Shown here piece by piece: positions 8,230-15,863 of a stretch of 44,729 nucleotides of DNA (position 1 is the first letter of the stretch; each line of letters opens with the position of its first letter). The stretch comes from Anaerolineae bacterium (GTDB taxonomy: Bacteria; Chloroflexota; Anaerolineae; J036; Brachytrichaceae). A program made the position numbers and the translations under genes. The stretch lies in assembly GCA_023511655.1 (NCBI GenBank), contig JAIMBB010000013.1, positions 1-44,729 on the forward strand, written 5' to 3'. The notes beneath the pieces are model-generated. The model saw nothing but the letters and a program-made list of their open reading frames with translations. It was not told the DNA's origin and searched no databases.

Positions 8230-8913
8230 ATGAGGAGCGTACTGGAGGGAGAACTGCGAAGCATTCGCGAGGGCATCACTGCGCTCAGCACACGAGCAGT
8301 GGATGCTACCGCGCGCGCAGTGCACGCGCTGATTCAGCGGGATTTCGATGAGGCGCGCGACGTGAAACGCGAAGACAAGGCGGTGGACGACTTTCGCTAC
8401 GACATCGAGCGCGCCTGCCTTACCGCCCTGGCGACGCAACAGCCGGTCGCCCGTGACCTGCGCGAGTTGATCGCTGCCAGCATCATCGCCGTCGAACTGG
8501 AGCGCTGCGGCGACTACGCCAAGGGCGTTGCCAAGGCTGCCCGCCGGATCGCTCGCTGCGACAGTGGCATCTCCACATTCAACCTGGCTGATATGGATCG
8601 GCTGGCGCGCGACATGCTGGAACGCAGCACGCAAGCCTTTCTCAACCGCGACGTGCAGACGGCCGAGCAGGTGCTCGACGATGACGATCGCCTCGACCGG
8701 ATGTATAACGAACTGCTGTCCAGCACCATGACAACCATGTCCAGTCATCCGCAGCACATCGAGTGCGGCATCTGGTTGTTGCATGCCGGGCACAGCCTGG
8801 AGCGCATCGGCGACCGCGCCACCAACATCGCCGAGCGCGTGATCTTCGTCGAGACCGGTGATCTCCCGGGCGACCTGAACGTGCACGATCCCAGCCAGAC
8901 GCGCGCGCTTTAG
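8230..8913 (+). CDS. phoU: PhoU phosphate-signalling complex accessory protein
   Basis: 227 residues forming two repeated three-helix bundles. Each repeat has the PhoU metal-binding pattern: IAVELERCGDYAKGVAKAA in the first and AGHSLERIGDRATNIAERV in the second (E/DxxxD around the RxGD cores). PhoU is a cytosolic negative regulator that connects the Pst phosphate transporter to the PhoR histidine kinase. The start at 8230 follows GGGAGGAT at 8216-8223; an upstream in-frame TTG at 8212 lies in the terminator T-run. No pst or phoBR gene is in the window, so this copy is detached from its usual operon. Confidence 0.93.
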   Translation: MRSVLEGELRSIREGITALSTRAVDATARAVHALIQRDFDEARDVKREDKAVDDFRYDIERACLTALATQQPVARDLRELIAASIIAVELERCGDYAKGVAKAARRIARCDSGISTFNLADMDRLARDMLERSTQAFLNRDVQTAEQVLDDDDRLDRMYNELLSSTMTTMSSHPQHIECGIWLLHAGHSLERIGDRATNIAERVIFVETGDLPGDLNVHDPSQTRAL

Positions 8914-8980
8914 CCGGCGAATTCGAGAGCGCGCGGATAAGCCTATCGAGTCTTGAATTAATCATGACCGCTGCCAAGAT

Positions 8981-9071
8981 CGTCATGCCCGCGAAGGCGG
9001 GGACTGCGCGGGCATGACTGGGCATCCAGGGTGCCGCGAATGACTGGATTCCCTCTTTCGCGGGAATGACG
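8981..9071. repeat. Interspersed palindromic repeat with CCCGCGAA termini
   Basis: The segment begins CGTCATGCCCGCGAAGG (8981-) and ends with the near-inverse TTTCGCGGGAATGACG (ending 9071). Internally it holds a second inverted pair (GCGCGGGCATGACTGG and TGACTGGATTCC). It resembles the widespread GTCATTCCCGCGAAAGCGGGAATCC class of bacterial intergenic repeats. The 8914-9253 gap contains this element, the promoter region of the next gene and nothing else I can recognise. Confidence 0.65.
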
Positions 9072-9215
9072 TTGCAGGTTTTCATGAATGGACATGATTT
9101 TGTCAACGCTCGGTAGGCGTGCGCTCCGTTGCCCGTCCTGGCTGTGATAGGCAGACAGCGCAGAACGGTGTTCATGCCCTACGCTGCTCTCGCCTTTTCG
9201 GCGTCCGTCCGTTCG

Positions 9216-9221
9216 TATAAT
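9216..9221 (+). promoter_or_regulatory. -10 box (TATAAT) upstream of the molybdopterin dehydrogenase gene
   Basis: A perfect TATAAT lies 32 nt before the chosen ATG at 9254. No convincing -35 is seen at 17 nt spacing. Confidence 0.4.
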
Positions 9222-9253
9222 CCTGCCACTTCACTCGCGTGAGGCAAAACCCC

Positions 9254-12200
9254 ATGGTCATTCATTTGAAGATCAACGGCCAGTTGAAAGACATTCCCGT
9301 TCAACCCAACGAGACGTTGCTCACCGCCCTGCGGCGCGAGGGCTATTTCAGCGTCAAGCACGGTTGCGAAACCGGCGAATGCGGCGCGTGCGGCGTGATC
9401 ATGCGCATGCGCGAGGGCGAGACGCCGGCCATCGTCAACACATGCGTCATGCTGGCCGCTCAGGCGCATGATGCCGAGATCGTCACCGTGGAATCGTTGG
9501 GCGACCGACGTGGGTTGAGCGTGCTGCAGCAATGCTTCACCGAGAACGGCGCGATCCAGTGTGGCTATTGCACGCCGGCACAGATTCTGGCCGCCAAGGC
9601 ACTGCTCGACCGCAAGCCGAATCCCACCGAGGCTGAAGTGCGCGACGCCATCGGTGGGGTGTTGTGTCGCTGCACTGGCTACGTCAAGCCCGTGCAGGCC
9701 GTCTTGAACGCAGCCGCCATCCTGCGGGGGGAACGCCCCGACGATTTGACACCCCCCTTCCGGCGCGTGATTGCGCCGGAAGGCACCGGCGCTGGCGGAC
9801 CGGGCGCGTTTCGGCAGGACATCGGCGATGTGCGCTGGGGCGGGGAAGGTCCGCGCGCCGGCGGCGCGGCTACCCGCACCGAAGCGCAAACCCAAACGCT
9901 CACCACGACGCTGGCGCCGTTCATGGTCGCGCCCGAACCACAGACCATGGTCGTCGGCAAGGCCGAGAAGAAGGTGGACGCGGCCAAGCTGGTGCAGGGC
10001 AAGCCGGCCTTCGTGGACGACGCGCCCTTGCCCGGCATGCTCTACGCGGCCATGCTCACGAGCCCGCACGCTCACGCCCGCATCAGGCACATTGACACCA
10101 GCAAGGCCAAAGCGCTGCCCGGCGTGCATGCCGTGCTCACCTACAAAGATGTCCCTCGCGTGGTCTATGCATCGGGCGGGCAGTCCTATCCCAACCCCTT
10201 CCCCTACGACCAGGTGAGCCTCGACAGCAAGGTGCGCCATGTCGGCGATCGCGTGGCCGTCGTTGCTGCCGAGACGCCGGAGATCGCCCAGCGCGCGCTC
10301 GAACTCATCGAGGTGGAGTACGAAGTGCTGCCGGCGGTGTTCGACCCCGACGCAGCCATGCGCGATGGTGCGCCGGTCATACACGACGAACCCGACGCCA
10401 TCGGTATCAAAGACCCCCAGCGCAACCTGGTAGCCGAGATCGTCGCTGAGCATGGCAACGTCGAGCAGGGCTTCGCCGAAAGCGACTTTGTGATCGAGCG
10501 CGAGTATCGTGTGCCGCAGGTGCAACAGGCCAGCATCGAGCCGCATATCTGCATGACGTGGTGGGACGAAGACGATCGCCTGATCATCCGCACCAGCACG
10601 CAGGTGCCCTTCCACGTGCGGCGGATGATCGCCCCGTTGATCGGCTTGCCGGTGAAGAAGATCCGCGTCATCAAGCCGCGCGTCGGCGGCGGCTTCGGCG
10701 GCAAACAGGAGATGCTGATCGAGGATCTGTGCGCGCACCTGACGATCGCCACCGGCCGGCCGGTTCGCTTCGAGTACACCCGCGCGCAGGAGTTCACCAG
10801 CGCCCGCTCGCGTCACCCGCAACGCATGGTGTTCAAAGCCGGCTTCAAGAAAGACCCGAACGGCGGCGCGCCGATCTTGCATGCCCTCAGCCACTACGTC
10901 ATCGGCAACACTGGCGCCTATGGCACCCACGGCATCACCGTACAGACCGTCAGCGGCATGCGCGGCCTGAGCACTTATCGCTGTCCCAACCTCAAGTTCC
11001 ACTGCCACATCGTCTACACCAACATCCCCACGCCGGGCGCGTTTCGTGGCTATGGCGCGCCGCAGGCCGAATTCGGGCTGGAGTGCCTGATGGACGAAGC
11101 GGCGCAGTTGATGGGCGTGGACACCATCGAGCTGCGCCGCAAGAACTGGGTGCGCGTGGGCGATCCGCTGCCGCTGGCGGCGGCGTTGGGCGAGGCGCGC
11201 GAGGGCTTCGAGCAGGTCGTGAAGACCAGCGGCATGGAGGAATGTTTCCAGCAGGCCATGGCCGCCATCGGCTGGGAGCGCCGCAACGAGTTCGCCGGCA
11301 AGGACCTGATCGTTGACCCGCAGCGGCCCAGCGTGCGCCGCGGGATCGGCGTGGCAGCTTGCATGCACGGCACGGCCATCGCCGGGCTGGACATGGGTGC
11401 GGCGTCGGTCAAGATGAACGACGATGGCTCGTTCAACTGCCTGGTTGGTGGCACCGACATTGGCACCGGCAGCGATACCGTGGTAGGCCAGATCGTGGCC
11501 GAGACGCTGGGCGTGCCGCTGGAGGACGTGATCATGTACTCCAGCGACACCGACATGACGCCCTTCGACACCGGCGCTTATGCGTCCTCGACCACCTTCA
11601 TCACCGGCGGCGCAGCCAAAAAAGCGGCCGAGAAAGTCCGCGCCCAGATCCAGGAGGTGGCCGCCCGCATGTTCGACAAGGGCTACGGCGCAGTTGTCCC
11701 GCCCGGCCAGATTGACACGGTGGAATATCTCAAGGGCCGCCCGGCTAATCCCGATCCCTCGCTGGCGCGCGAACCGGTGAAACCGGACGAGGTGCGGTTG
11801 CGCGATCGCTGCGCCTGGGCGCCGGACGGGCGTGCCATCACGCTGCAGCAGGTCGCGCTCTTCGCCACGCACACCGAGGAGCAGCATCAGATCATCGCCG
11901 TTGCCTCGCACATGAGCTACGACTCGCCGCCGCCCTTCGGTTGTCAGATGGCCGAAGTGGAGGTGGACACCGAGACCGGCGAAGTGACCGTGACGAAGCT
12001 GGTGATGGCGGTGGATTGCGGCGTGGCCATCAACCCGGCCACCGCCAGCGGCCAGATCGAAGGTGGCAACCTGCAGGCCTGCGGCTATGCGCATTGCGAG
12101 GAGATGGTGTACGACGCGCAGGGCCGGCTGCACAACCCGCGCTTCGGCCCCTATCGCATCTACAGCGCCGACGAAGCGCCCGAACTGCAAGCCATCCTCA

Positions 12201-12394
12201 TCCAGACCTACGAGCCATCCGGCCCCTACGGCGCCAAGGCCGCAGCGGAGATCCCCATGGACGGCGTCGCGCCGGCGGTGGCCAACGCCGTGTATCACGC
12301 CACCGGCGTGCGCTTCTACCAGATCCCGCTCACGCCGGAGCGCGTGTGGCGCCGGCTGCGCGGCCTCGAAGACGATCGCTGGCTGATCGTGTGA
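9254..12394 (+). CDS. Fused [2Fe-2S]/molybdopterin xanthine-dehydrogenase-family oxidoreductase
   Basis: About 1046 residues joining the small and large subunits of the family. The N-terminal domain carries both [2Fe-2S] motifs: Cys38, Cys43, Cys46 (GCETGECGACG) with a later Cys, then QCGYC with LCRCTGY. A low-complexity linker (about residues 155-225) leads to the aldehyde oxidase/xanthine dehydrogenase a/b hammerhead and the molybdopterin-binding domain (RVGGGFGGKQ, GAFRGYGAPQ). The C-terminal GAKAAAEIPMDG holds the Glu expected at the Mo site. The architecture resembles E. coli XdhD. Such enzymes hydroxylate purines, nicotinate or aldehydes in the cytosol. No FAD (CoxM-type) subunit or Moco chaperone is encoded here, so electrons must leave another way. 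The ATG at 9254 is preferred over a GTG at 9239. Confidence 0.92.
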   Translation: MVIHLKINGQLKDIPVQPNETLLTALRREGYFSVKHGCETGECGACGVIMRMREGETPAIVNTCVMLAAQAHDAEIVTVESLGDRRGLSVLQQCFTENGAIQCGYCTPAQILAAKALLDRKPNPTEAEVRDAIGGVLCRCTGYVKPVQAVLNAAAILRGERPDDLTPPFRRVIAPEGTGAGGPGAFRQDIGDVRWGGEGPRAGGAATRTEAQTQTLTTTLAPFMVAPEPQTMVVGKAEKKVDAAKLVQGKPAFVDDAPLPGMLYAAMLTSPHAHARIRHIDTSKAKALPGVHAVLTYKDVPRVVYASGGQSYPNPFPYDQVSLDSKVRHVGDRVAVVAAETPEIAQRALELIEVEYEVLPAVFDPDAAMRDGAPVIHDEPDAIGIKDPQRNLVAEIVAEHGNVEQGFAESDFVIEREYRVPQVQQASIEPHICMTWWDEDDRLIIRTSTQVPFHVRRMIAPLIGLPVKKIRVIKPRVGGGFGGKQEMLIEDLCAHLTIATGRPVRFEYTRAQEFTSARSRHPQRMVFKAGFKKDPNGGAPILHALSHYVIGNTGAYGTHGITVQTVSGMRGLSTYRCPNLKFHCHIVYTNIPTPGAFRGYGAPQAEFGLECLMDEAAQLMGVDTIELRRKNWVRVGDPLPLAAALGEAREGFEQVVKTSGMEECFQQAMAAIGWERRNEFAGKDLIVDPQRPSVRRGIGVAACMHGTAIAGLDMGAASVKMNDDGSFNCLVGGTDIGTGSDTVVGQIVAETLGVPLEDVIMYSSDTDMTPFDTGAYASSTTFITGGAAKKAAEKVRAQIQEVAARMFDKGYGAVVPPGQIDTVEYLKGRPANPDPSLAREPVKPDEVRLRDRCAWAPDGRAITLQQVALFATHTEEQHQIIAVASHMSYDSPPPFGCQMAEVEVDTETGEVTVTKLVMAVDCGVAINPATASGQIEGGNLQACGYAHCEEMVYDAQGRLHNPRFGPYRIYSADEAPELQAILIQTYEPSGPYGAKAAAEIPMDGVAPAVANAVYHATGVRFYQIPLTPERVWRRLRGLEDDRWLIV

Positions 12395-12405
12395 CCCCAA
12401 TACAA

Positions 12406-12436
12406 GGCTGGGCGAGGGCACTGCCCTCGCCCAGCC
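12406..12436. repeat. Perfect 14-bp hairpin in the gap after the dehydrogenase gene
   Basis: GGCTGGGCGAGGGC (12406-12419) and its exact complement (12423-12436) enclose the loop ACT. It lies 11 bp after the dehydrogenase stop. No T-run follows, so it is either a 3' processing/stability hairpin or a REP-like palindrome rather than a standard terminator. Confidence 0.7.
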
Positions 12437-12541
12437 AGTATAGCCTGTGCCCACCCGGCGCTGCCCGCGCCTACCCCAGTGCCGCCGACTTGCCAGGATG
12501 CGCCGGCCTGTGATTGAATCTGGCTACTGCGAGGAACCATC

Positions 12542-13738
12542 ATGCCAGAACGACGCACACCCCTGTTCGACTACCACGTCCGCCACGCCGAGCTGGTGCG
12601 CGGCGGCGGCGACTTCCTCTTCCCGCTCGCCTACACCAACCCGGTCGAGGAGCACCTGAACACCCGCCAGAACGTTGGCATGCAGGACTTGTCCACCATG
12701 GGCGAGGTGGACATCAAGGGCCCCGGCGCGGAGCGGCTGATCAACCGGCTGCTGGTGAACGAGGTGCGCGACCTGCTGCCCGGCCAGATGCGCTATAGCA
12801 CCATGTGCAACGCGCAGGGCGGCATCGTGGACGACATCACCGTGTATAAGTTCCACGACGAACATTTCATGATCGTCACCAGCAGCGCGCCCCGCAAGAA
12901 GAGCGCACGCTGGATCGCCGAGCACGCCATCGGCCACAGCGCCTACGTCACCGACCTCACCGGCGCGATCGCCCTGCTCAGCGTGCAAGGCCCGCGCAGC
13001 CGCGACTTCCTCAAGACCGTTGCGCACGATGTGGACTTCGACGCTTTGAAGTTCTTTCACTTCGCGCGCGGGACGATCAACGAGACGGAATTGCTCATCT
13101 CGCGCAGTGGTTACACGGGCGAGCTGGGCTACGAGCTGTATGTGCCGAGCGAGGAGGCGCTGGGTTTATGGGAATTCCTGCTCAAGAGCGGGCGCGACTT
13201 CAGCCTGCGGCCATACGGCACGGCGGCCATGCAGAGCCTGCGCATCGAGAAGGCGCTGCCCCTGGCCGGCCCCGACATCCCCGACGACGAGAGCCGCACG
13301 CCGTTTCACCTCGGTCTCGACCGCTGGGTCCGCTTCGACAAGCCGGACTTTGTCGGCCGCGAGGCGCTGCTGCGCCAGCAGGAGATGGGGGTGAGCGAGC
13401 GCTGGGTCGGGTTGCATGTGGAGAGCGACATCCCACCGCGCGCCGGCGCGGCGGTAATGAGCGTGAGCGACGTGTCGCCGCAGCGGCGCGTCCGCAAGAG
13501 CGGCGCGCGCGCCGGCGAGCCGATCGAGCCGCGCACCCCTGGCGGACAGCTCGGCGTTGTCACCAGCGCCGCGCGCGGGCACAGCGTGGGCAGGATGCTG
13601 GCGCTGGCCTACGTGCAGACCACGCACGCCTTCCCCGGCGCGCAACTCATGGTTGACGTGGAGGGCGAGCCGCGGCCGGCAAAAGTTGTGCCCACGCCGT
13701 TCTTCGATCCGGCGGGGATCAGGATGAGGGCGCGGTAG
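12542..13738 (+). CDS. GcvT-family aminomethyltransferase-like protein
   Basis: 398 residues of the folate-binding GcvT/YgfZ/dimethylglycine dehydrogenase C-domain family. Visible blocks are VGMQDLSTMGEVDIKGPGA, the folate-binding stretch CNAQGGIVDDITVYKF, SVQGPRSRDFL, and SRSGYTGELGYELYVPSE. The C-terminal beta-barrel domain ends in VVPTPFFDPAG. Members transfer the one-carbon unit from glycine, sarcosine or dimethylglycine decarboxylation or demethylation to tetrahydrofolate. No other glycine-cleavage genes are present. The sarcosine-oxidase-like flavoenzyme at 16514 suggests a role in N-methylated amino acid breakdown rather than the glycine cleavage complex. A region near residues 305-330 (RRVRKSGARAGEPIEPR) looks like an extra loop. 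Confidence 0.88.
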   Translation: MPERRTPLFDYHVRHAELVRGGGDFLFPLAYTNPVEEHLNTRQNVGMQDLSTMGEVDIKGPGAERLINRLLVNEVRDLLPGQMRYSTMCNAQGGIVDDITVYKFHDEHFMIVTSSAPRKKSARWIAEHAIGHSAYVTDLTGAIALLSVQGPRSRDFLKTVAHDVDFDALKFFHFARGTINETELLISRSGYTGELGYELYVPSEEALGLWEFLLKSGRDFSLRPYGTAAMQSLRIEKALPLAGPDIPDDESRTPFHLGLDRWVRFDKPDFVGREALLRQQEMGVSERWVGLHVESDIPPRAGAAVMSVSDVSPQRRVRKSGARAGEPIEPRTPGGQLGVVTSAARGHSVGRMLALAYVQTTHAFPGAQLMVDVEGEPRPAKVVPTPFFDPAGIRMRAR

Positions 13739-13761
13739 GGGGTGGCGGGGGTGTCGGGGGG
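13728..13761 (+). other. Potential G-quadruplex overlapping the aminomethyltransferase stop
   Basis: Four G-runs (13728-13730, 13738-13742, 13747-13751, 13756-13761) are separated by loops of 7, 4 and 4 nt. The first two runs overlap the stop codon at 13736-13738. In a G+C-rich genome such motifs can arise by chance. Confidence 0.35.
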
Positions 13762-13838
13762 TGGCGACAGGTGGAGCGGATCTCGCTGCTGTCCGGTTTG
13801 ACGGATGACCTGAGCGCGCGGAGAGCGATTCGACGACC

Positions 13839-15827
13839 ATGCAATGGCTTGAGGAGCTTGCTCGCAACCAAACCTTACTCGCGCTGGGGGCCTTGGGCGG
13901 CGCGGTCGGGTTCATCGCGCTGATCGTTGGCTGGGTGCGCAACGCCTTCGGCATCCCGGCGCGCGTTCGGGCCTGGGTGCGCGGCAAGCCCTACGCGCGC
14001 CAGGACGTCACCGCCTTCGAGGTGATCCGCGATCCGGGCCAGCTGCTGCCCCGGCTGTTCGGCGCGCCGCCGCCCGGCGCCTTCGGCGACCTCGACATGC
14101 CCTACACCCCCCGCGACCCCAACCGCGACGTGCAAGCCGAGCTGCGCCGCGCGCTGGACGCGCACGGCAAGCTGCTGGTCGTCGCGCCGTCCGGCTACGG
14201 CAAGACGCGCGAGGCCGGCATGCTGGTTGATCGCCTGATTGGCGAGGGCTACAGCGCCGTTCTGGTGCGCGGCGAGGGCTGGCTGGACGTGCCGTCGGAC
14301 TGGCCGCGCGGGCTGCCCAACAATCGCATCGTCATCGTGCTCGACGACCTGAACCGGCTGCTGCCGCCCGTCGTTGCCGAGCAGGCTGAGCGCGAGACCC
14401 GTGACCCGGCGGTGCGCCTGCCCACCTACGAGGAGCGACTGGCCCGCTTCCTGCGCTACTTCGAGCAAACGGCCGCTGACGTGCGCGTGGTCGCCACCGC
14501 CCGGAACGACGTGGACCCGGCCAGCGGCGTGGATCACAGGGCGGAGCTTCGCGCGCGGATGAAGGCCCCGCTGTGGGCGGAGTTCGCGCGGGTGGAATTG
14601 AGCGCGTTCCCGGACGAGGCCAGGCGCCGCCTGCTGCGCGGCGCGGTAGACGCGGCCGGCGTGGAAGCCGACGACGAGGCCGTGCGCCGCTGCGCCGCGA
14701 TGAGCGACGGCAACCCGCGCACGATCCAGACCAACGTGCAGCGCTGCCGGCGAGACCGCGAGCCGCTGCAACCCGAGGGCTACACGCCCACCTTGGCCGG
14801 CTCGTGGGAGGCGCGCTACCAGGCAGTCATTCGCCGCTACCCCGCAGCGGCCGTGATCTACGACGCGATCGGTTTGCTCCAGAGCGCCGGCGTGACGCTG
14901 GAGGCGGGGCGCGTCGAGGCCGTGGCGCGCATGCTGTGCGGCGGGTGGCTGCAGCGCGCCTGGATGGGGCTGCCGATCCGACGCGCGTCGCGCTTCCTGC
15001 AGCGCGGCGAGATCAACCTGACGCAGACGCGCGCCGGCCGGCCCGCCTTCGCCCCGGCAGATGGACAGGTCATCCCGAGCGGCAGGGACCTGGCGCTGGC
15101 CGCGCACGCCGGCCGGCTGGTCCGGTTGTTCGGCCGGCGCGGCGACCTCCCGGCGCTGATGGACCTGGGGGCGGCGGCCTACTTCGCCGGCCTGAAGGCC
15201 GAGGCGCTGGCCGCCTATGACCGCGCGCTGGCACTCGACCCCAATCTTGTCCAGGCGCACTACAACCGCGGCGTGGTGCTGGATGACCTCGGGCGCACGG
15301 CCGAGGCGCTGGCCGCCTATGACCGCGCGCTGGAGATCAACCCGCAGTATGCACAGGCGCACTCCAACCGCGGCAATGTGCTGGCTGCCCTCGGGCGCGT
15401 GGCCGAGGCGGAGGAAGCTTACCGCAGTGCCATCCGGCTGGCGCCCGAAGATCCCGGCATGTATGCCGGCCTGATCCTGCTGCTGCGGCTGCAGGGGCGC
15501 GCGCGCGAGGCGCTGCCGCTGGCGGAGAAACGGCTGTCGCTCGACCCGGGAAACGGCAACATCCTGCTGGCTCTGGCGTCCATGCACCGCCATCTGGGCA
15601 ACCGGGACGAGGCCGCGCGATATGCGGCCGAGGCCCGCGCGCGCATCCCGGCGGACGATCATTACAACCTGGCATGCCTGGAGTCGGTGTGCGGCAACGT
15701 GGATGCGGCGTTGGCGCACCTGCGCCGGGCGGCGGGCAATCCCGATTTCGACCGCGATTGGGCGCGTCGCGACCCGGACTTCGAGTGGATCCGCGATGAC
15801 CCGCGCTTTGGGGAGTTCAGCGCCTAA
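13839..15827 (+). CDS. Membrane-anchored P-loop NTPase with C-terminal TPR repeats
   Basis: 662 residues. An N-terminal hydrophobic helix (about 12-36) is followed by a P-loop domain with Walker A APSGYGKT (Lys122), Walker B IVIVLDDL near residue 168, and a sensor-like VVATARND near residue 218. A helical region follows (225-430), then TPR repeats from about 440 (EALAAYDRALALDPN, EALAAYDRALEINPQ, AEEAYRSAIRLAPED). It ends in a DPDFEWIRDDPRFGEF motif common after bacterial TPR arrays. The layout resembles STAND-like signalling NTPases, with the TPRs as ligand or partner sensor, but no effector domain is recognisable. The last two codons and the TAA stop lie inside the RAYT-associated palindrome at 15819-15851, so the original C-terminus may have been altered. 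It separates two likely functionally linked catabolic genes. Confidence 0.85.
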   Translation: MQWLEELARNQTLLALGALGGAVGFIALIVGWVRNAFGIPARVRAWVRGKPYARQDVTAFEVIRDPGQLLPRLFGAPPPGAFGDLDMPYTPRDPNRDVQAELRRALDAHGKLLVVAPSGYGKTREAGMLVDRLIGEGYSAVLVRGEGWLDVPSDWPRGLPNNRIVIVLDDLNRLLPPVVAEQAERETRDPAVRLPTYEERLARFLRYFEQTAADVRVVATARNDVDPASGVDHRAELRARMKAPLWAEFARVELSAFPDEARRRLLRGAVDAAGVEADDEAVRRCAAMSDGNPRTIQTNVQRCRRDREPLQPEGYTPTLAGSWEARYQAVIRRYPAAAVIYDAIGLLQSAGVTLEAGRVEAVARMLCGGWLQRAWMGLPIRRASRFLQRGEINLTQTRAGRPAFAPADGQVIPSGRDLALAAHAGRLVRLFGRRGDLPALMDLGAAAYFAGLKAEALAAYDRALALDPNLVQAHYNRGVVLDDLGRTAEALAAYDRALEINPQYAQAHSNRGNVLAALGRVAEAEEAYRSAIRLAPEDPGMYAGLILLLRLQGRAREALPLAEKRLSLDPGNGNILLALASMHRHLGNRDEAARYAAEARARIPADDHYNLACLESVCGNVDAALAHLRRAAGNPDFDRDWARRDPDFEWIRDDPRFGEFSA

Positions 15828-15851
15828 CGCGCTCAGAGCGCGTTAGGCGCT
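15819..15851. repeat. RAYT-flanking palindrome, left copy
   Basis: Perfect 15-bp arms (AGCGCCTAACGCGCT and its complement) surround the loop CAG. The left arm encodes the final Ser-Ala and the TAA stop of the ATPase gene. The same arms recur at 16473-16505. Confidence 0.93.
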
Positions 15852-15863
15852 AATACAACGACC

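Noticed and set aside
9179-12454. 1091-codon open frame on the minus strand opposite the molybdopterin dehydrogenase
   Set aside because: It mirrors a well-recognised plus-strand enzyme. Its His/Arg/Ala-rich translation is typical of the antisense of GC-rich coding sequence, and it shows no motifs.
13875-15719. 614-codon minus-strand frame opposite the NTPase/TPR gene
   Set aside because: The plus strand has clear Walker and TPR motifs. The antisense product is compositionally biased with no domain.
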